The notes beneath the pieces are model-generated. The model searched no databases. It was given only the letters and a program-made list of their open reading frames with translations, and had not been told where the DNA came from. Below are positions 35,950 to 43,478 of a DNA stretch of 64,000 nucleotides, piece by piece (within the stretch, counting starts at the first letter, position 1; the number at the start of each line of letters is the position of its first letter). The translations under genes were made by a program, and so were the position numbers. The DNA comes from Sphingopyxis sp. BSN-002 (GTDB taxonomy: Bacteria; Pseudomonadota; Alphaproteobacteria; Sphingomonadales; Sphingomonadaceae): NCBI RefSeq assembly GCF_022024275.1, contig NZ_CP091804.1:2126501-2190500 (forward strand), read 5' to 3'.

Positions 35950-37277
35950 ACCAAGACGTTGGAAGTGAAACGATTTTTGCGCTGTCGAGCGGGATGCCGC
36001 CGGCAGCGATCGGGGTCGTGCGCATCAGCGGGACGCATGCTGGCGCGGCGCTGACCGCACTCGCGGGCCGCTTGCCCGAGCCGCGGCATGCGTCGTTGGC
36101 CAGTCTGAAGGATGGTGCAGGCGCGCCGCTCGACCGTGCGCTGGTCCTGTGGTTTCCGGCGCCCGCGACGGCGACGGGCGAGGATCTGGTCGAACTGCAT
36201 CTGCATGGCGGCCGAGCGGTCGTGGCAGCGGTAGAGGCCGCGCTGGATGCGGTGCCGGGATTGCGACGCGCGGAGGCTGGCGAGTTCACACGCCGCGCCT
36301 TTGAAAACGGCCGGATCGATTTGGCCGAGGCCGAGGGGCTCGCCGATCTGCTGGCAGCCGAGACCGAGAGCCAGCGGGTGCAGGCTTTGGGCATGGCGAG
36401 CGGGCATGTGTCGCGGGCCGTGGCGGAATGGCAGGAGCGGTTGCTCGGGCTGATGGCGGGGGCGGAGGCCGAGCTCAATTTTGCCGACGAGGATGATGTC
36501 GAAGTTTACGAAGGTGCCGCGCAGCGTTTGACGCGGGGGATGGCAGCTTTGGCGGACGAGCTCGGCGAATGGCTGGCGCGGCCGGCGGCGGAGGTGATCG
36601 CCGAGGGGCTGTCGGTGGTGATCGCAGGGCCGCCCAATGCCGGAAAATCGACTTTGATCAATGCGTTGGCGCAGCGCGAACTGGCGATCGTGTCGCCGGT
36701 CGAAGGGACGACGCGCGACGTGATTGAGACCCCGTTGGCGCTCGACGGGATCGCAATGCGCTTTTCGGATACCGCGGGGATCCGCGCGGAAGGTGCCGAT
36801 GCGATCGAGGCGATCGGGATCGACCGCGCGAAGGCGGCAGTCGAGGCGGCCGACATCCTGCTGTGGCTGGGGCCACCAAGGGAGGCGCCTGCGCATCCGC
36901 GTGCGATCCTGATCGCGGCGCAGGCCGACCGCTGGCGCGGCGACGCGGCGGCCGAGGCCGAGGCCGCGCGATGCGATTTGCTACTCTCGGCAGCGACGGG
37001 CGAGGGGATGGACAAGCTCCATGCCTGTATCGTCGAGATGGCGCGGACCTTGTTGCCGCGCGAGGGCGAGGCGGCGCTGCGCCAGCGCCAGCGCGCGGCG
37101 CTCGCCGAGGCAAAACAATGGCTTGCGATCGAACCGGGCACGCGCGAGGCCGATGATCTGATCCTGATCGCCGAGCGACTGCGGCTTGCCGCGACCGCAC
37201 TCGACCGGATCACCGGACGGGCAGGGGTCGAGGATATGCTCGACGCATTGTTCGGGCGTTTTTGCATCGGGAAATGA
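35946..37277 (+). CDS. mnmE: tRNA uridine-5-carboxymethylaminomethyl(34) synthesis GTPase MnmE, probable CTG start
   Basis: With MnmG, MnmE modifies U34 of certain tRNAs. The reading frame opens just after a TAA at 35940-35942. The family's conserved N-terminal stretch, here ETIFALSSGMPPAAIGVVRI, begins upstream of the first ATG (35994). The only earlier start-like codon in frame is CTG at 35946, 8 nt after AAGGGG and overlapping the previous stop as CTGA. That gives 443 residues (E. coli 454). It has the TrmE N domain, G1 GPPNAGKST, G2 GTTRDVI, G3 DTAGIR and the C-terminal CIGK with its catalytic Cys. G4 reads AQAD rather than NKxD. If ATG 35994 were used the product would lose a conserved block. 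Confidence 0.88.
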   Translation: MNQDVGSETIFALSSGMPPAAIGVVRISGTHAGAALTALAGRLPEPRHASLASLKDGAGAPLDRALVLWFPAPATATGEDLVELHLHGGRAVVAAVEAALDAVPGLRRAEAGEFTRRAFENGRIDLAEAEGLADLLAAETESQRVQALGMASGHVSRAVAEWQERLLGLMAGAEAELNFADEDDVEVYEGAAQRLTRGMAALADELGEWLARPAAEVIAEGLSVVIAGPPNAGKSTLINALAQRELAIVSPVEGTTRDVIETPLALDGIAMRFSDTAGIRAEGADAIEAIGIDRAKAAVEAADILLWLGPPREAPAHPRAILIAAQADRWRGDAAAEAEAARCDLLLSAATGEGMDKLHACIVEMARTLLPREGEAALRQRQRAALAEAKQWLAIEPGTREADDLILIAERLRLAATALDRITGRAGVEDMLDALFGRFCIGK

Positions 37278-37293
37278 TGTTCCACGTGGAACA
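37278..37293. promoter_or_regulatory. parS site 1
   Basis: Exact 16-bp palindrome TGTTCCACGTGGAACA, a ParB-binding parS site of the alphaproteobacterial type, one base after the mnmE stop and 60 nt before mnmG. It is 10 kb from the candidate oriC and 2.6 kb upstream of parA. Confidence 0.92.
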
Positions 37294-37352
37294 TCGCATC
37301 GGTCGCAGCCCGGTGGATTCGCTGCGCGCATTGCGCTAAGGGCGCCGCAATC

Positions 37353-39224
37353 ATGCAGAGTGAAGCAATATTCGATGTCATCGTCGTCGGCGGTGGGCAT
37401 GCCGGGACCGAGGCCGCCGCGGCCGCGGCGCGTCTCGGTGCGCGTGTTGCGCTCGTCAGTTTCGACCCCGCGTTGATCGGAACCATGTCGTGCAACCCCG
37501 CGATCGGGGGGCTCGGCAAAGGCCATCTGATGCGCGAGGTCGATGCGCTCGACGGCTGGATGGCGCCCGCCGCCGACAGCGCTGCGATCCACTACCGGAT
37601 GCTCAACGCATCGAAGGGCGCGGCGGTGCAGGGGCCGCGCATCCAGGCCGACCGCAAGCTGTATCGCGATGCGATCCAGGCGCTGCTCGCGGCCGAAGAG
37701 CGCATCACGGTGGTTGCGGGCGAGGCCGCGGCCTTGAAGCTGTCGGCCGACGGCGCTCGCGTCGAAGGCCTCGAACTTGGCGACGGCACCGCGCTGACGG
37801 CGGGGGCCGTCGTGCTGGCGACAGGTACCTTTCTTGGCGGAAAGCTGTTTCGCGGCGAGGAGCGGATGGAGGGCGGACGCATCGGCGAGGCCGGCGCGAA
37901 TCGGCTCGCCGAGCAGCTCCGCGCCGCCGATCTGCCGATGGCGCGGCTCAAGACCGGGACGCCGCCGCGGCTCGACGGGCGGACGATCGACTGGGCGCGG
38001 CTTGAGGAGCAGCCGTCCGACAGTGTAGCCGGCGCCGAATGGACCTGTTCCACGTGGAACAACAAGCGGACGGTGCCGCAGATTTTTTGCGCGATCACGC
38101 GCACGAACGCCGAAAGCCACGCGATCATCGCAGCGAACCTCGACCGATCGCCCTTGTTCACCGGCGCGATCGGCGCCGCGGGGCCGCGCTATTGCCCGTC
38201 GATCGAGGACAAGATTCACCGCTTCGCCGACCGCGACGGGCATCAGGTTTTTCTCGAACCCGAGGGGCTCGATTCGAACTTGGTCTATCCGAACGGGATA
38301 TCGACCTCGCTACCCGCGGACGTCCAGCTTGCGATGCTGCGGACGATGGAGGGGCTCGAAACGGTCGAGATGACCGTACCGGGCTATGCGGTCGAATATG
38401 ATCATATCGATCCGCGCGCACTCGACCGGACGTTGCAGGTGCGCGCGATCACCGGGCTGTGGTGCGCGGGGCAGATCAACGGCACGACCGGCTATGAAGA
38501 GGCGGCGGCGCAGGGGCTGGTTGCCGGGGCCAACGCCGCACTGGCGGTGCAGGGCCGCGAGCCGATGATCCTTGATCGCAGCGAATCCTATATCGGGGTG
38601 ATGGTCGACGATCTGGTGCTGCAGGGGGTGACCGAGCCGTACAGGATGCTCACCGCGCGCGCCGAATATCGTCTCCGCCTGCGCGCCGACAATGCGGCAA
38701 CGCGGCTAACGCCGAAAGGGATCGCGCTCGGGCTGGTGCGGCCGGTAACGGCGGCGTTGTTCGAGAAGCGGCAGGCGGAGCGAGCCAAGGCGGCAGCGCT
38801 GCTCGACGCACCCGTTGCGAGCACCGACTATGCCGCAATCGGCATGGCGATCCCGGGCGATGGTGCCCAACGCAAGCGTGTCGAATTGCTGCGCTTTCCG
38901 GGGGTGACGATCGGCACGCTGAAGCGACTCGCGCCCGAACTCGATGGCATCGACGATGCGATCCTGTCCGAGCTGGCCGAGGATGAGCATTACGCGCCCT
39001 ATATCGCGCGGCAAGAGGCTGAACTGCGTTCGCTTGCGGCAAACGAGGCGATCGGGCTCGATCCGGCGCTCGATTATGCCGCGATCGGCGGGCTGTCGCG
39101 CGAGATGGTCGAACGGCTGACGAAGGCCCGGCCCGAGACGTTGGGGCAGGCGGCGCGGATCGATGGCGTAACGCCGGCGGCGCTGACGGCGATCATGGTG
39201 CATAGTCGGCGGCGTGCGGCGTGA
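37353..39224 (+). CDS. mnmG: tRNA uridine-5-carboxymethylaminomethyl(34) synthesis enzyme MnmG
   Basis: FAD-dependent partner of MnmE. The 623-residue product has the FAD-binding loop [67 protein letters not shown], and [17 protein letters not shown], plus the C-terminal MnmE-binding domain. Length is typical (620-630). The segment CSTWNNK is encoded partly by a parS palindrome (38046-38061). The stop overlaps the rsmG GTG start (GTGA). Confidence 0.97.
   Translation: MQSEAIFDVIVVGGGHAGTEAAAAAARLGARVALVSFDPALIGTMSCNPAIGGLGKGHLMREVDALDGWMAPAADSAAIHYRMLNASKGAAVQGPRIQADRKLYRDAIQALLAAEERITVVAGEAAALKLSADGARVEGLELGDGTALTAGAVVLATGTFLGGKLFRGEERMEGGRIGEAGANRLAEQLRAADLPMARLKTGTPPRLDGRTIDWARLEEQPSDSVAGAEWTCSTWNNKRTVPQIFCAITRTNAESHAIIAANLDRSPLFTGAIGAAGPRYCPSIEDKIHRFADRDGHQVFLEPEGLDSNLVYPNGISTSLPADVQLAMLRTMEGLETVEMTVPGYAVEYDHIDPRALDRTLQVRAITGLWCAGQINGTTGYEEAAAQGLVAGANAALAVQGREPMILDRSESYIGVMVDDLVLQGVTEPYRMLTARAEYRLRLRADNAATRLTPKGIALGLVRPVTAALFEKRQAERAKAAALLDAPVASTDYAAIGMAIPGDGAQRKRVELLRFPGVTIGTLKRLAPELDGIDDAILSELAEDEHYAPYIARQEAELRSLAANEAIGLDPALDYAAIGGLSREMVERLTKARPETLGQAARIDGVTPAALTAIMVHSRRRAA
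38046..38061. promoter_or_regulatory. parS site 2, inside mnmG coding sequence
   Basis: Exact copy of the 16-bp palindrome TGTTCCACGTGGAACA within mnmG codons for about Cys-Ser-Thr-Trp-Asn-Asn. It is identical to site 1 over all 16 positions, so selection on ParB binding and on the protein sequence act on the same bases. Confidence 0.92.
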
Positions 39225-39874
39225 GCATTTTACTGGAAAGCGAAGAGGCAGCCCGCACCTGGATCGGCGAGTCCTTCGCGCCGACCGCGGGACAATGGGC
39301 GCGGCTCGAGCGATTTGCGGCGATGCTGGTTGCCGAGAATGAGCTGCAGAACCTGATCGCAGCCTCGACCATCCCGACGCTTTGGGTGCGGCACATTGCC
39401 GATAGCGCGCAGCTGCTGGCGCTCGATCCTGAGCGCAACGGACTGTGGATCGACCTGGGAAGCGGGCCGGGATTGCCGGGGCTGGTCGTCGCGATCCTGA
39501 GTGAGCGACAGATGCTGCTCGTCGAATCGCGCAAGCGGCGGTGCGACTTTTTGCGCGCGGTCGCGACTGAGCTCGATCTGCGGCACGTCGAAGTCGCGGA
39601 GGCGCCGCTCGAACGCGTGTCAACGCGGCCATCATCAACCATAAGCGCGCGCGCCTTTGCGCCACTCGACAAGTTGATCAGCTTATCCACCCGTTTTTCC
39701 ACCGAATCGACGCGCTGGTTGCTGCCAAAAGGGCGAAACGCGGTTAAGGAACTGGCGTTGCTTCCGGAGGCGTGGCAGAGAATGTTTCACGTGGAACAGA
39801 GCCGCACCGACACCGATAGCCAGATTCTGGTGGGTATCGGCCAGATCGGCGTAAAACAGCGAGGAAAGCGATGA
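39221..39874 (+). CDS. rsmG: 16S rRNA (guanine(527)-N7)-methyltransferase RsmG
   Basis: SAM-dependent methylation of G527 in 16S rRNA; loss gives low-level streptomycin resistance in other bacteria. The 217-residue product from GTG 39221 begins [20 protein letters not shown] after the initiator. It has [20 protein letters not shown], the SAM loop [34 protein letters not shown] and [12 protein letters not shown]. Coupled at both ends (GTGA with mnmG, ATGA with parA). A parS-like sequence lies near its 3' end. Confidence 0.96.
   Translation: MSILLESEEAARTWIGESFAPTAGQWARLERFAAMLVAENELQNLIAASTIPTLWVRHIADSAQLLALDPERNGLWIDLGSGPGLPGLVVAILSERQMLLVESRKRRCDFLRAVATELDLRHVEVAEAPLERVSTRPSSTISARAFAPLDKLISLSTRFSTESTRWLLPKGRNAVKELALLPEAWQRMFHVEQSRTDTDSQILVGIGQIGVKQRGKR
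39783..39798. promoter_or_regulatory. parS site 3, inside rsmG (one mismatch from palindrome)
   Basis: TGTTTCACGTGGAACA combines one half of the TGTTTCACGTGAAACA consensus and one half of the GTTCC variant, giving 15 of 16 palindromic pairs. It lies within codons for Met-Phe-His-Val-Glu-Gln in rsmG, 73 nt upstream of parA. Confidence 0.85.
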
Positions 39875-40653
39875 TCCGTATCGCCGTGGCGAACCAGAAG
39901 GGCGGGGTCGGCAAGACGACGACCGCGATCAATCTGGCGACCGCGCTCGCGGCGACCGGCTGGCGCACACTGATTATCGACCTCGATCCGCAGGGCAACG
40001 CCTCGACAGGATTGGGGATCGCGCAGTCGCAGCGCGAATTTTCGAGCTATGACCTGCTTCGCGCGGAGGCAACGGTTGCCGAATGCGCTGTGCATACCGC
40101 GGTGCCGCGGCTCGACATCGTGCCGGCGACCGTCGACCTGTCGGGCGCCGAGATCGAACTGATCGAATTCGCCGACCGACTTCACCGGCTCGAACAGGCG
40201 CTGACCGGCGCCGAGGCCGGGCAGTGGGACATCTGCTTGATCGATTGCCCGCCGTCGCTGGGCATGCTGACGCTCAATGCGCTGATTGCGGCCGAATCGC
40301 TGATCGTACCGCTGCAGTGCGAATTCTTCGCGCTCGAGGGGCTGAGCCAGCTCTTGACGACGGTCGAGCGCGTGCGCGGGCGTTTCAACCAGAAGCTTTC
40401 GATCCTTGGCGTTGCGCTGACGATGTTCGACCGCCGCAACCGGCTGACCGACCAGGTGTCGGACGATGTGCGCGAGGTGCTGGGCCCGGTGGTGTTCCAG
40501 ACGGTGATTCCGCGGAACGTTCGTCTGTCCGAAGCGCCGAGCCACGGGCTGCCGGCGCTGATCTATGATCATCGCTGCGCCGGATCGGCCGCCTATATCG
40601 CGCTCGCGCGCGAGCTGATCGACCGGCTTCCCGATATCCGCAAGGCAGCTTAA
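39871..40653 (+). CDS. parA: chromosome partitioning ATPase ParA
   Basis: Deviant-Walker ATPase that moves ParB-parS complexes during origin segregation. The 260-residue product starts [20 protein letters not shown] with Walker A KGGVGKTT at 10-17 (signature Lys11). It has the A' box LIIDLDPQGNASTGLGI and the B box CLIDCPPSLGMLTLNAL. The start overlaps the rsmG stop by ATGA and parB follows with no gap. Location beside rsmG and parS sites near oriC is the typical chromosomal arrangement. Confidence 0.97.
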   Translation: MIRIAVANQKGGVGKTTTAINLATALAATGWRTLIIDLDPQGNASTGLGIAQSQREFSSYDLLRAEATVAECAVHTAVPRLDIVPATVDLSGAEIELIEFADRLHRLEQALTGAEAGQWDICLIDCPPSLGMLTLNALIAAESLIVPLQCEFFALEGLSQLLTTVERVRGRFNQKLSILGVALTMFDRRNRLTDQVSDDVREVLGPVVFQTVIPRNVRLSEAPSHGLPALIYDHRCAGSAAYIALARELIDRLPDIRKAA

Positions 40654-41604
40654 ATGTCTGATAATGAAAAAGAAAATACCGGATCGGCGCCGCGCAAACG
40701 GCCGTCGGGTCTGGGGCGCGGACTGAACGCGCTGTTCGGCGATGCCGCGGTCGAGGCGCCCGTGCTGGCGGCTCCCGGTACGGCGGCCAAAACGGCCCCC
40801 GCCTCGGGCGAGGCGGTACAGCATGTATCGACGGGCTCGATTCGCCCGCTGCCGAACCAGCCGCGACGCCATTTCGACGAGGCGGCGATCGCCGAACTCG
40901 CCGATTCGATCGGCGCGCGCGGGTTGTTGCAGCCGATCATCGTCCGGCGCGCGCCCGACGGGCAGGGCTATCAGCTCGTCGCGGGCGAGCGGCGCTGGCG
41001 CGCGGCGCAGCGCGCGGGGCTGCACCAGATTCCCGCGCTCGTGCGCGACCTCGACGATGCCGCGACTTACGAGATCGCGCTCGTCGAGAATATCCAGCGG
41101 CAGGACCTGAACGCGATCGAGGAAGCGGGCGCGTATCGCCGGCTGATCGACGATTTCGGACATAGCCAGGAGGAGCTGGCAAAGCTCGTCGGCAAATCGC
41201 GCAGCCATGTCGCAAATCTGATGCGCTTGCTCGACCTGCCGCAGGGCGTGCAGGGGCTCGTCGGTGATGGTTCGCTGTCGATGGGGCATGCCCGCGCGCT
41301 GATTGGCGTCGACGGCGCCGAGGCGATCGCGCGCAAGGTCGTCAAGGACGGCCTGTCGGTGCGTGCAGTCGAGGCGCTGGTGCGCGCCGAAAAGGGCGGT
41401 GGGCGCAAACCCGCGGTCGAATCGGCAGGGGGTAGCGGACGCGACCCCGATATTATGGCGGTCGAACGCCATCTCTCCGAGCTGCTCGGCATCGGCGTCG
41501 CGATTCAATATGCCGGCGGTGGCAAGGGCGCGCTGACGCTCAAATTCGCCTCGCTCGACCAGCTCGACATGATCTGCCAGCGCCTCAGCGGCGAATCGAT
41601 CTAG
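40654..41604 (+). CDS. parB: chromosome partitioning CTPase/DNA-binding protein ParB
   Basis: Binds parS and spreads as a CTP-dependent clamp. The 316-residue product has an N-terminal GLGRGLNALFGD segment that contacts ParA, then the CTP-binding N domain with IRPLPNQPRRHFDE and box II GERRWRA (111-117), ENIQRQDLN (145-153), the helix-turn-helix DNA-binding region (YGHSQEELAKLVGKSRSHVAN type, here FGHSQEELAKLVGKSRSHVA) and a C-terminal dimerisation domain. All needed motifs are intact. It follows parA directly. Confidence 0.97.
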   Translation: MSDNEKENTGSAPRKRPSGLGRGLNALFGDAAVEAPVLAAPGTAAKTAPASGEAVQHVSTGSIRPLPNQPRRHFDEAAIAELADSIGARGLLQPIIVRRAPDGQGYQLVAGERRWRAAQRAGLHQIPALVRDLDDAATYEIALVENIQRQDLNAIEEAGAYRRLIDDFGHSQEELAKLVGKSRSHVANLMRLLDLPQGVQGLVGDGSLSMGHARALIGVDGAEAIARKVVKDGLSVRAVEALVRAEKGGGRKPAVESAGGSGRDPDIMAVERHLSELLGIGVAIQYAGGGKGALTLKFASLDQLDMICQRLSGESI

Positions 41605-41891
41605 GCACGATTCGAAAAAGCTCTCGCGTCGTTCGAGCGAATCTTTTTCATCCGCCCCCTTAATTTGTCCCGCCGCGGGCCGTTAACAGGCCATAGGCGG
41701 TCCCCACGACTTGCCAAACTGCGGCCTAAGGCCATGTTTTTGCTCGCTTGCACCCTGCAACGCGGGCCAAACGTATATGCGCTGTTAACCATGGTTGTTG
41801 GGCAAAGCCTGAACGGATGTCCCGCTAAAGGGGTCGGCGAATGGGGTGGGATTTCCATTCGAGTTTCGACGACTTCAAGGGACCAAATCAT
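41605..41891 (+). promoter_or_regulatory. parB to DUF4402 intergenic region
   Basis: About 287 nt separate the conserved parAB block from the DUF4402 gene. It begins with a terminator-like hairpin (see next entry) and is more A/T-rich toward the middle (TTAACC, TATATG). A promoter for the DUF4402 gene is expected here; I could not pick a convincing -35/-10 pair. No small gene or DnaA box was seen. Confidence 0.3.
41609..41648 (+). terminator. terminator-like hairpin after parB
   Basis: GATTCG (41609-41614) pairs with CGAATC (41638-41643), with an inner CTCG/CGAG pair (41623-41626 and 41634-41637) and an internal loop. TTTTT follows at 41644-41648. The stem is interrupted, so strength is uncertain, but the position 4 nt after the parB stop fits an end to the par operon. 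Confidence 0.5.
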
Positions 41892-42386
41892 ATGCGCAAG
41901 TTTGGAATGAAGCGCGCCATCGTCGGCGCCGCGATCGCTGCCCTCGCCATGAACGCCTCGGCGGCGCATGCGGCGACGGCCACGGCCACTGCGAAGGCTC
42001 GTATCCTTCAGCAGATCACGCTCACCAACACGAGCGACCTCGACTTCGGCACGATCGTCAGCGGTACCGCCGCCTCGACCGTTGCGGTTTCGACCGCCGG
42101 CGCCGCCAGCTGCGGCACGGGCCTGACCTGCATCGGCACCACGACCGCTGCCGGCTTCAACATTGCCGGCACGAGCGGCGCGCTCGTCGGCATCAGCGGC
42201 CCGTCGACGGTCAGCCTGACCTCGGGTTCGAACAGCATGACCGCGGGTCTGACCTACTCGGCCCCGACCGTCACGCTCGGCGCGTCGGGCGGCACCTTCT
42301 CGGTCGGCGGCACGCTGAACGTCGGTGCCAACCAGGCTGCCGGCAACTATTCGGGGACCTTCACGGTCACCGCAAACTATCAGTAA
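41892..42386 (+). CDS. DUF4402 domain protein, putative pilin-like surface subunit
   Basis: The 164-residue product starts MRKFGMKRAIVGAAIAALAM at the ATG at 41892, a Sec signal peptide cleaved after AHAATA. The mature part is Thr/Ser/Gly/Ala-rich with alternating strands (LQQITLTNTSDLDFGTIVSG, NIAGTSGALVGISGPSTVSL, SGTFTVTANYQ) and one Cys pair (CGTGLTC). The resemblance is to DUF4402 proteins, which in other sphingomonads occur beside PapD-like chaperones and ushers. Its neighbours here are exactly those, so I infer a pilus or surface-fibre subunit. An intrinsic terminator follows within 50 nt. Confidence 0.75.
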   Translation: MRKFGMKRAIVGAAIAALAMNASAAHAATATATAKARILQQITLTNTSDLDFGTIVSGTAASTVAVSTAGAASCGTGLTCIGTTTAAGFNIAGTSGALVGISGPSTVSLTSGSNSMTAGLTYSAPTVTLGASGGTFSVGGTLNVGANQAAGNYSGTFTVTANYQ

Positions 42387-42434
42387 GTCCTGATCTTTCA
42401 GGTGGGGGGTGCGGCAAGCTTTAGCTTGCCCGCC

Positions 42435-42480
42435 ACAAAAAGGGTCGCCGGGTACCAGCCTCGGCGGCCCTTTTTGTTTG
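42435..42480 (+). terminator. intrinsic terminator after the DUF4402 gene
   Basis: A 16-bp stem (42435-42450 with 42462-42477, one G-U pair, the others Watson-Crick) and an 11-nt loop include an A5/T5 edge that supplies the T run. It can act in both directions. The chaperone and usher genes therefore probably use their own promoter, allowing a large excess of the subunit message. Confidence 0.8.
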
Positions 42481-42615
42481 CGCCTTGCGGTCGGTGTTGC
42501 GAGGAGAGCCTCCCGTCATGGTTAGCAAAATATCAACCATGATGGCGCAACAGGGATCGACCAACCAATGGGGACCGGTGGGGACCGTGCCCGAACGATT
42601 GTGGGGATCGTATCG

Positions 42616-43446
42616 ATGTTGCGCTTTGTGAAGGCTTTTGGCCTGTTTTCTGCGGCTATGCTCTCTGTGGCCGCTTCTCCGGCTCTCGCGGCCGGCGACC
42701 TGCTCGTCGCGCCGACGCGCGTCATTCTCGACGGATCGCGTGGGACTGAGGTAGTGCTGAACAATATCGGCGCTGAACCGGCGACCTATCGTATCAGCCT
42801 CGAAATCAAGCGGATGACGCCCGAGGGCGGGCTCGACGAGATCGATGAGGCCAATACGACGCCCGCCGAGCGCGCCGCGCTCGACATGATTGCCTTCAGC
42901 CCTCGCCGCGTGACGCTGCCGCCGAACCAGCCGCAGGTGATCCGCGTCGGGGTACGTATCCCCGAAGGGCTCGGACCCGGCGAATATCGCGCGCATATGC
43001 TCTTTCGCGCGGTGCCCGACGCGGCGCCTGCCGTCGCCGTTGACCCTTCGAAACCCGCGCCGACGGGCGTGTCGATCGCGCTCACCCCGATTTATGGCAT
43101 CACCATCCCGATCATCGTGCGCGTCGGCGATCTTGGCGCGAAAGCGACGATCGGCGATGCGTGGGTCGGCGAGACGAAGGACGGTCCGGCGTTCGAATTC
43201 GACCTCGCGCGCACCGGCAATCGCTCGGTCTATGGCGATATCGAAGTGACGCGGCCCGGGGTCGCCGAGCCGTTGCTGCTCGCGCGCGGCATTGCGGTCT
43301 ATCCCGAGGTCGGCGCGCGCAAGGTGTCGCTGCGCGTGCCCCCCGAACTCGCGGCGAAGCTCAAAGGCCCGGTGCAGATCCGCTACACCGAGGACCGCGA
43401 AGTCGGCGGCGGCACGATCGACCAGGCCGACAGGGTCGTGAAATAG
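42616..43446 (+). CDS. PapD-like periplasmic fimbrial chaperone
   Basis: The product from the ATG at 42616 is 276 residues with signal peptide MLRFVKAFGLFSAAMLSVAA, then an immunoglobulin-like first domain: DLLVAPTRVILDGSRGTEVV, YRISLEIKRMTPEGGLDEID and PRRVTLPPNQPQVIRVGVRI (the G1 donor strand region). A second domain runs from about 150 with SIALTPIYGITIPIIVRVGD. This is the PapD/FimC fold, but the family's LPxxxExR cleft signature is loose. It would deliver subunits to the outer-membrane protein encoded downstream. An in-frame extension upstream is not family-like. Confidence 0.82.
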   Translation: MLRFVKAFGLFSAAMLSVAASPALAAGDLLVAPTRVILDGSRGTEVVLNNIGAEPATYRISLEIKRMTPEGGLDEIDEANTTPAERAALDMIAFSPRRVTLPPNQPQVIRVGVRIPEGLGPGEYRAHMLFRAVPDAAPAVAVDPSKPAPTGVSIALTPIYGITIPIIVRVGDLGAKATIGDAWVGETKDGPAFEFDLARTGNRSVYGDIEVTRPGVAEPLLLARGIAVYPEVGARKVSLRVPPELAAKLKGPVQIRYTEDREVGGGTIDQADRVVK

Positions 43447-43478
43447 GGTAGGGCAAGGCCGGAACCGCGAGCGGGCCG

